Assembly: GCA_029880425.1 (NCBI GenBank)
Contig: JAOUOK010000058.1
Coordinates: 1-7,939, forward strand
From: Gammaproteobacteria bacterium
GTDB lineage: Bacteria; Pseudomonadota; Gammaproteobacteria; UBA6429; Thiohalophilaceae
DNA: 7,939 bases
Reading direction: 5' to 3'
The position numbers and the translations under genes were made by a program. Each line of letters begins with the position of its first letter. Position 1 is the stretch's first letter. Below, in pieces: positions 5,694 through 7,939 of the stretch. The notes under the pieces were generated by a model. The model was not told the DNA's origin and made no database searches. It saw only the letters and a program-made list of their open reading frames with translations.

Positions 5694-7939
5694 TTAGTCC
5701 GTTTGCTCCAATTCAATATCGATACCCAGTGAGCGAATCTCTTTCAACAATACGTTGAATGATTCCGGCATACCGGCTTCCATATGGTGATTACCATCAA
5801 CAATGTTTTTATACATCTTGGTACGACCATTAACATCATCCGATTTGACGGTTAGCATTTCCTGTAAGGTATATGCAGCACCGTATGCTTCAAGTGCCCA
5901 TACTTCCATCTCACCGAAACGCTGACCACCAAACTGTGCTTTACCGCCTAATGGCTGTTGTGTAACCAAACTGTATGGACCTGTTGAACGCGCATGCATC
6001 TTGTCATCAACAAGGTGATTCAGTTTCAGCATGTACATGTAACCCACTGTTACTTTACGTTCAAACTCTTCACCGGTACGTCCATTGAATAAAGTTGTTT
6101 GACCTGAAGTTGGCAAGTCTGCCAGTTCAAGTAAACCTTTTAATTCAGTTTCTTCAACACCATCAAATACCGGCGTTGCGATAGGTACGCCACGAACCAG
6201 GTTTTTCGCTAAATCAAGAATTTCTTCATCACTGAATGATTTCAGATCTTCTTGCTGTCCACCTGACTTGTTATAAATCTTATCGAGGAATTTGCGAATT
6301 TCTACAATTTTTTCCTGAGACTTGATCATGGCATTAATCTTATGTCCAAGACCTTTAGCAGCCCAGCCAAGATGCGTTTCAAGTACCTGACCAACGTTCA
6401 TACGTGAAGGTACGCCCAGGGGATTAAGAACAACGTCAACCGGTGTACCATTTTCATCAAACGGCATATCTTCAACCGGAACGATCATCGAGATAACACC
6501 CTTGTTACCATGACGACCGGCCATCTTGTCACCGGGTTGTATACGACGCTTAACTGCCAGGTATACTTTAACCATTTTTAATACGCCAGGTGCTAAATCA
6601 TCACCTGAAGTCAGTTTGGATTTTTTCTCTTCAAACTTTTCATCAAATTCTATGCGAATTTGCTTAACACGCTCAGCAATAGCTTCAAGTTGAGTATTTG
6701 CTTCATCATTACGTAAACGAATTTCAAACCATTTTTCACGTTCTAATTCATCCAGGTAAGCTTTCGTGATTTTGCTACCGCTTGATAAGCCATTTGGACC
6801 ACCATCAGCCATCTTACCAATCAGCATGCTTTCAGCACGTGCGTAAGTATCAGCTTCCATGATACGACGCTGATCATTGAAGTCTTTACGGATTTTATCC
6901 ATTTCAGAATCTTCAATGGCTTGTGCACGTGAATCTTTTTCCAGGCCATCACGGGTAAAGACCTGTACGTCAATAACAGTACCATGAGTACTGCCAGAAA
7001 CACGTAAAGAAGTATCTTTAACATCAGAGGCTTTTTCACCAAAGATAGCACGCAGAAGTTTTTCTTCCGGTGTTAATTGAGTTTCACCTTTAGGCGTTAC
7101 TTTACCTACCAAGATATCACCCGGTTTAACTTCAGCACCAATATAAACAATACCGGCTTCATCTAATTTAGAGAGCGCGGCTTCACCTACATTTGGAATG
7201 TCACCGGTAATTTCTTCAGAACCTAACTTGGTATCACGTGCAACACAGGTTAATTCCTGTATATGAATCGAGGTAAAACGATCTTCCTGAACAACACGTT
7301 CAGAGATAAGGATCGAATCCTCGAAGTTATAACCGTTCCACGGGGTAAAGGCGACCAGCATGTTTTGACCTAATGCCAGCTCACCCATATCTGTAGATGG
7401 GCCATCCGCCATTACATCACCACGCTCAATCTTGATACCAGGAGTTACCAATGGACGTTGGTTAATACATGTATTTTGGTTTGAACGGGTGTATTTAGTC
7501 AGGTTGTAAATATCAACACCTGATTCACCTGCAGTCGTTTCATCATCGTTAACACGAATTACGATACGGCTCGCATCAACTGAATCAACAACACCACCAC
7601 GTTTCGCGACAACAGTTACACCAGAGTCCACCGCCACAGTACGTTCGATACCTGTACCGACTAATGGTTTTTCTGCACACAACACAGGTACAGCCTGACG
7701 TTGCATATTTGATCCCATTAATGCACGGTTAGCATCATCATGCTCAAGGAATGGAATTAATGCTGCAGCAACCGAAACGATCTGTCTCGATGAAACATCC
7801 ATATAATTCACTTCTTCCGGAGCAGAAATTGTAAATTCATTTTTATGACGACATGGCACCATCTCATCAATCAACTTACCCTTGTTATCAACACTGGCAT
7901 TTGCCTGGGCGATAACATAGTCACTTTCATTAATTGCTG
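5694..7939 (-). CDS. rpoB: DNA-directed RNA polymerase subunit beta, C-terminal part (gene runs off the right edge)
   Basis: Second-largest RNA polymerase subunit, forming the other side of the active-site cleft. The frame is open from the right edge through 747 complete codons to TAA (5696-5694), corresponding to about E. coli residue 608 to the end. The stretch just inside the edge reads [18 protein letters not shown] and matches E. coli AIEEGNYVIAQAN, so the gene does not begin at the TTG at 7874. In fragment numbering, [10 protein letters not shown] has Glu206 and Asp207 (E. coli Glu813 and Asp814). [10 protein letters not shown] has Lys471 and Lys479 (Lys1065 and Lys1073). LNHLVDDK has His641 (His1237). 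The Arg of NMQRQAVP equals E. coli Arg687, a minor rifampicin-resistance position, and is wild type. The main rifampicin region (about 507-572) lies outside the window. The insert between VFTRDG and GDDLAPG is of the proteobacterial type, about 13 residues longer than in E. coli and rich in charged helix. The end [12 protein letters not shown] is the normal C-terminus. Confidence 0.99.
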   Translation of the reverse strand, partial: AINESDYVIAQANASVDNKGKLIDEMVPCRHKNEFTISAPEEVNYMDVSSRQIVSVAAALIPFLEHDDANRALMGSNMQRQAVPVLCAEKPLVGTGIERTVAVDSGVTVVAKRGGVVDSVDASRIVIRVNDDETTAGESGVDIYNLTKYTRSNQNTCINQRPLVTPGIKIERGDVMADGPSTDMGELALGQNMLVAFTPWNGYNFEDSILISERVVQEDRFTSIHIQELTCVARDTKLGSEEITGDIPNVGEAALSKLDEAGIVYIGAEVKPGDILVGKVTPKGETQLTPEEKLLRAIFGEKASDVKDTSLRVSGSTHGTVIDVQVFTRDGLEKDSRAQAIEDSEMDKIRKDFNDQRRIMEADTYARAESMLIGKMADGGPNGLSSGSKITKAYLDELEREKWFEIRLRNDEANTQLEAIAERVKQIRIEFDEKFEEKKSKLTSGDDLAPGVLKMVKVYLAVKRRIQPGDKMAGRHGNKGVISMIVPVEDMPFDENGTPVDVVLNPLGVPSRMNVGQVLETHLGWAAKGLGHKINAMIKSQEKIVEIRKFLDKIYNKSGGQQEDLKSFSDEEILDLAKNLVRGVPIATPVFDGVEETELKGLLELADLPTSGQTTLFNGRTGEEFERKVTVGYMYMLKLNHLVDDKMHARSTGPYSLVTQQPLGGKAQFGGQRFGEMEVWALEAYGAAYTLQEMLTVKSDDVNGRTKMYKNIVDGNHHMEAGMPESFNVLLKEIRSLGIDIELEQTD

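Noticed and set aside
6821..7051. 76-codon minus-strand frame inside rpoB
   Set aside because: It is a second frame within the rpoB coding region on the same strand. The rpoB frame is intact and conserved here, so this is a shadow.
7872..7874. TTG as the start of rpoB
   Set aside because: The frame continues upstream to the window edge with sequence that matches internal RpoB (YVIAQAN). The TTG is an internal leucine codon.
1357..7939. Intein, split gene or frameshift in rpoB or rpoC
   Set aside because: Both frames run without break, all core motifs are at their expected spacing, and residue numbers of beta' match E. coli nearly one for one up to the C-terminal tail.
1..7939. CRISPR array, tRNA, insertion sequence or accessory system
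   Set aside because: No repeated units, tRNA-like folds, transposase or terminal inverted repeats were seen. Nearly all of the window is conserved housekeeping sequence.

Overview
The window is a single block of essential genes, all read from the minus strand. In transcription order, from the right edge to the left, they are rpoB (3' part only), rpoC, rpsL, rpsG and fusA (5' part only). Every protein aligns along its length, by recall, with the Escherichia coli homologue, and all catalytic and zinc-binding residues I checked are present. RpoB and RpoC carry the proteobacterial type of lineage inserts, so the source is a gammaproteobacterium. The uninterrupted order rpoBC-rpsL-rpsG-fusA is the ancestral arrangement kept in Pseudomonas and many others. 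It is split in the E. coli group, which argues against Enterobacterales. Base composition is moderately AT-rich by eye. I cannot name a genus.

Layout. Bases 7939-5694 hold the C-terminal 747 codons of the RNA polymerase beta subunit, and 5640-1357 the complete beta' subunit. The 53-base spacer between them holds a weak stem-loop and the strong AGGAG ribosome site of rpoC. The 149 bases from 1356 to 1208 are the most information-dense non-coding stretch. They contain a GC-rich hairpin with a short T run that looks like the rpoC terminator. A near-consensus sigma-70 promoter follows, with its -35 box inside the loop of that hairpin and a GC-rich discriminator. After it comes a 15-bp hairpin with a T-rich tract that would form at the start of the new transcript, just ahead of rpsL. 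Bases 1207-833 are ribosomal protein S12. The 122-base spacer 832-711 holds two stem-loops and is the natural place for S7 feedback control. Bases 710-240 are S7, and 209-1 are the first 69 codons of elongation factor G.

Together the genes make the catalytic core of RNA polymerase, two 30S ribosomal proteins (decoding centre and head/E-site) and the translocase. The internal promoter suggests that the str part (rpsL-rpsG-fusA) can be transcribed separately from rpoBC and tuned with ribosome demand.

I see no mobile element, CRISPR array, tRNA, intein or accessory system. The items worth a second look are in the intergenic RNA structures and the RpoC tail.
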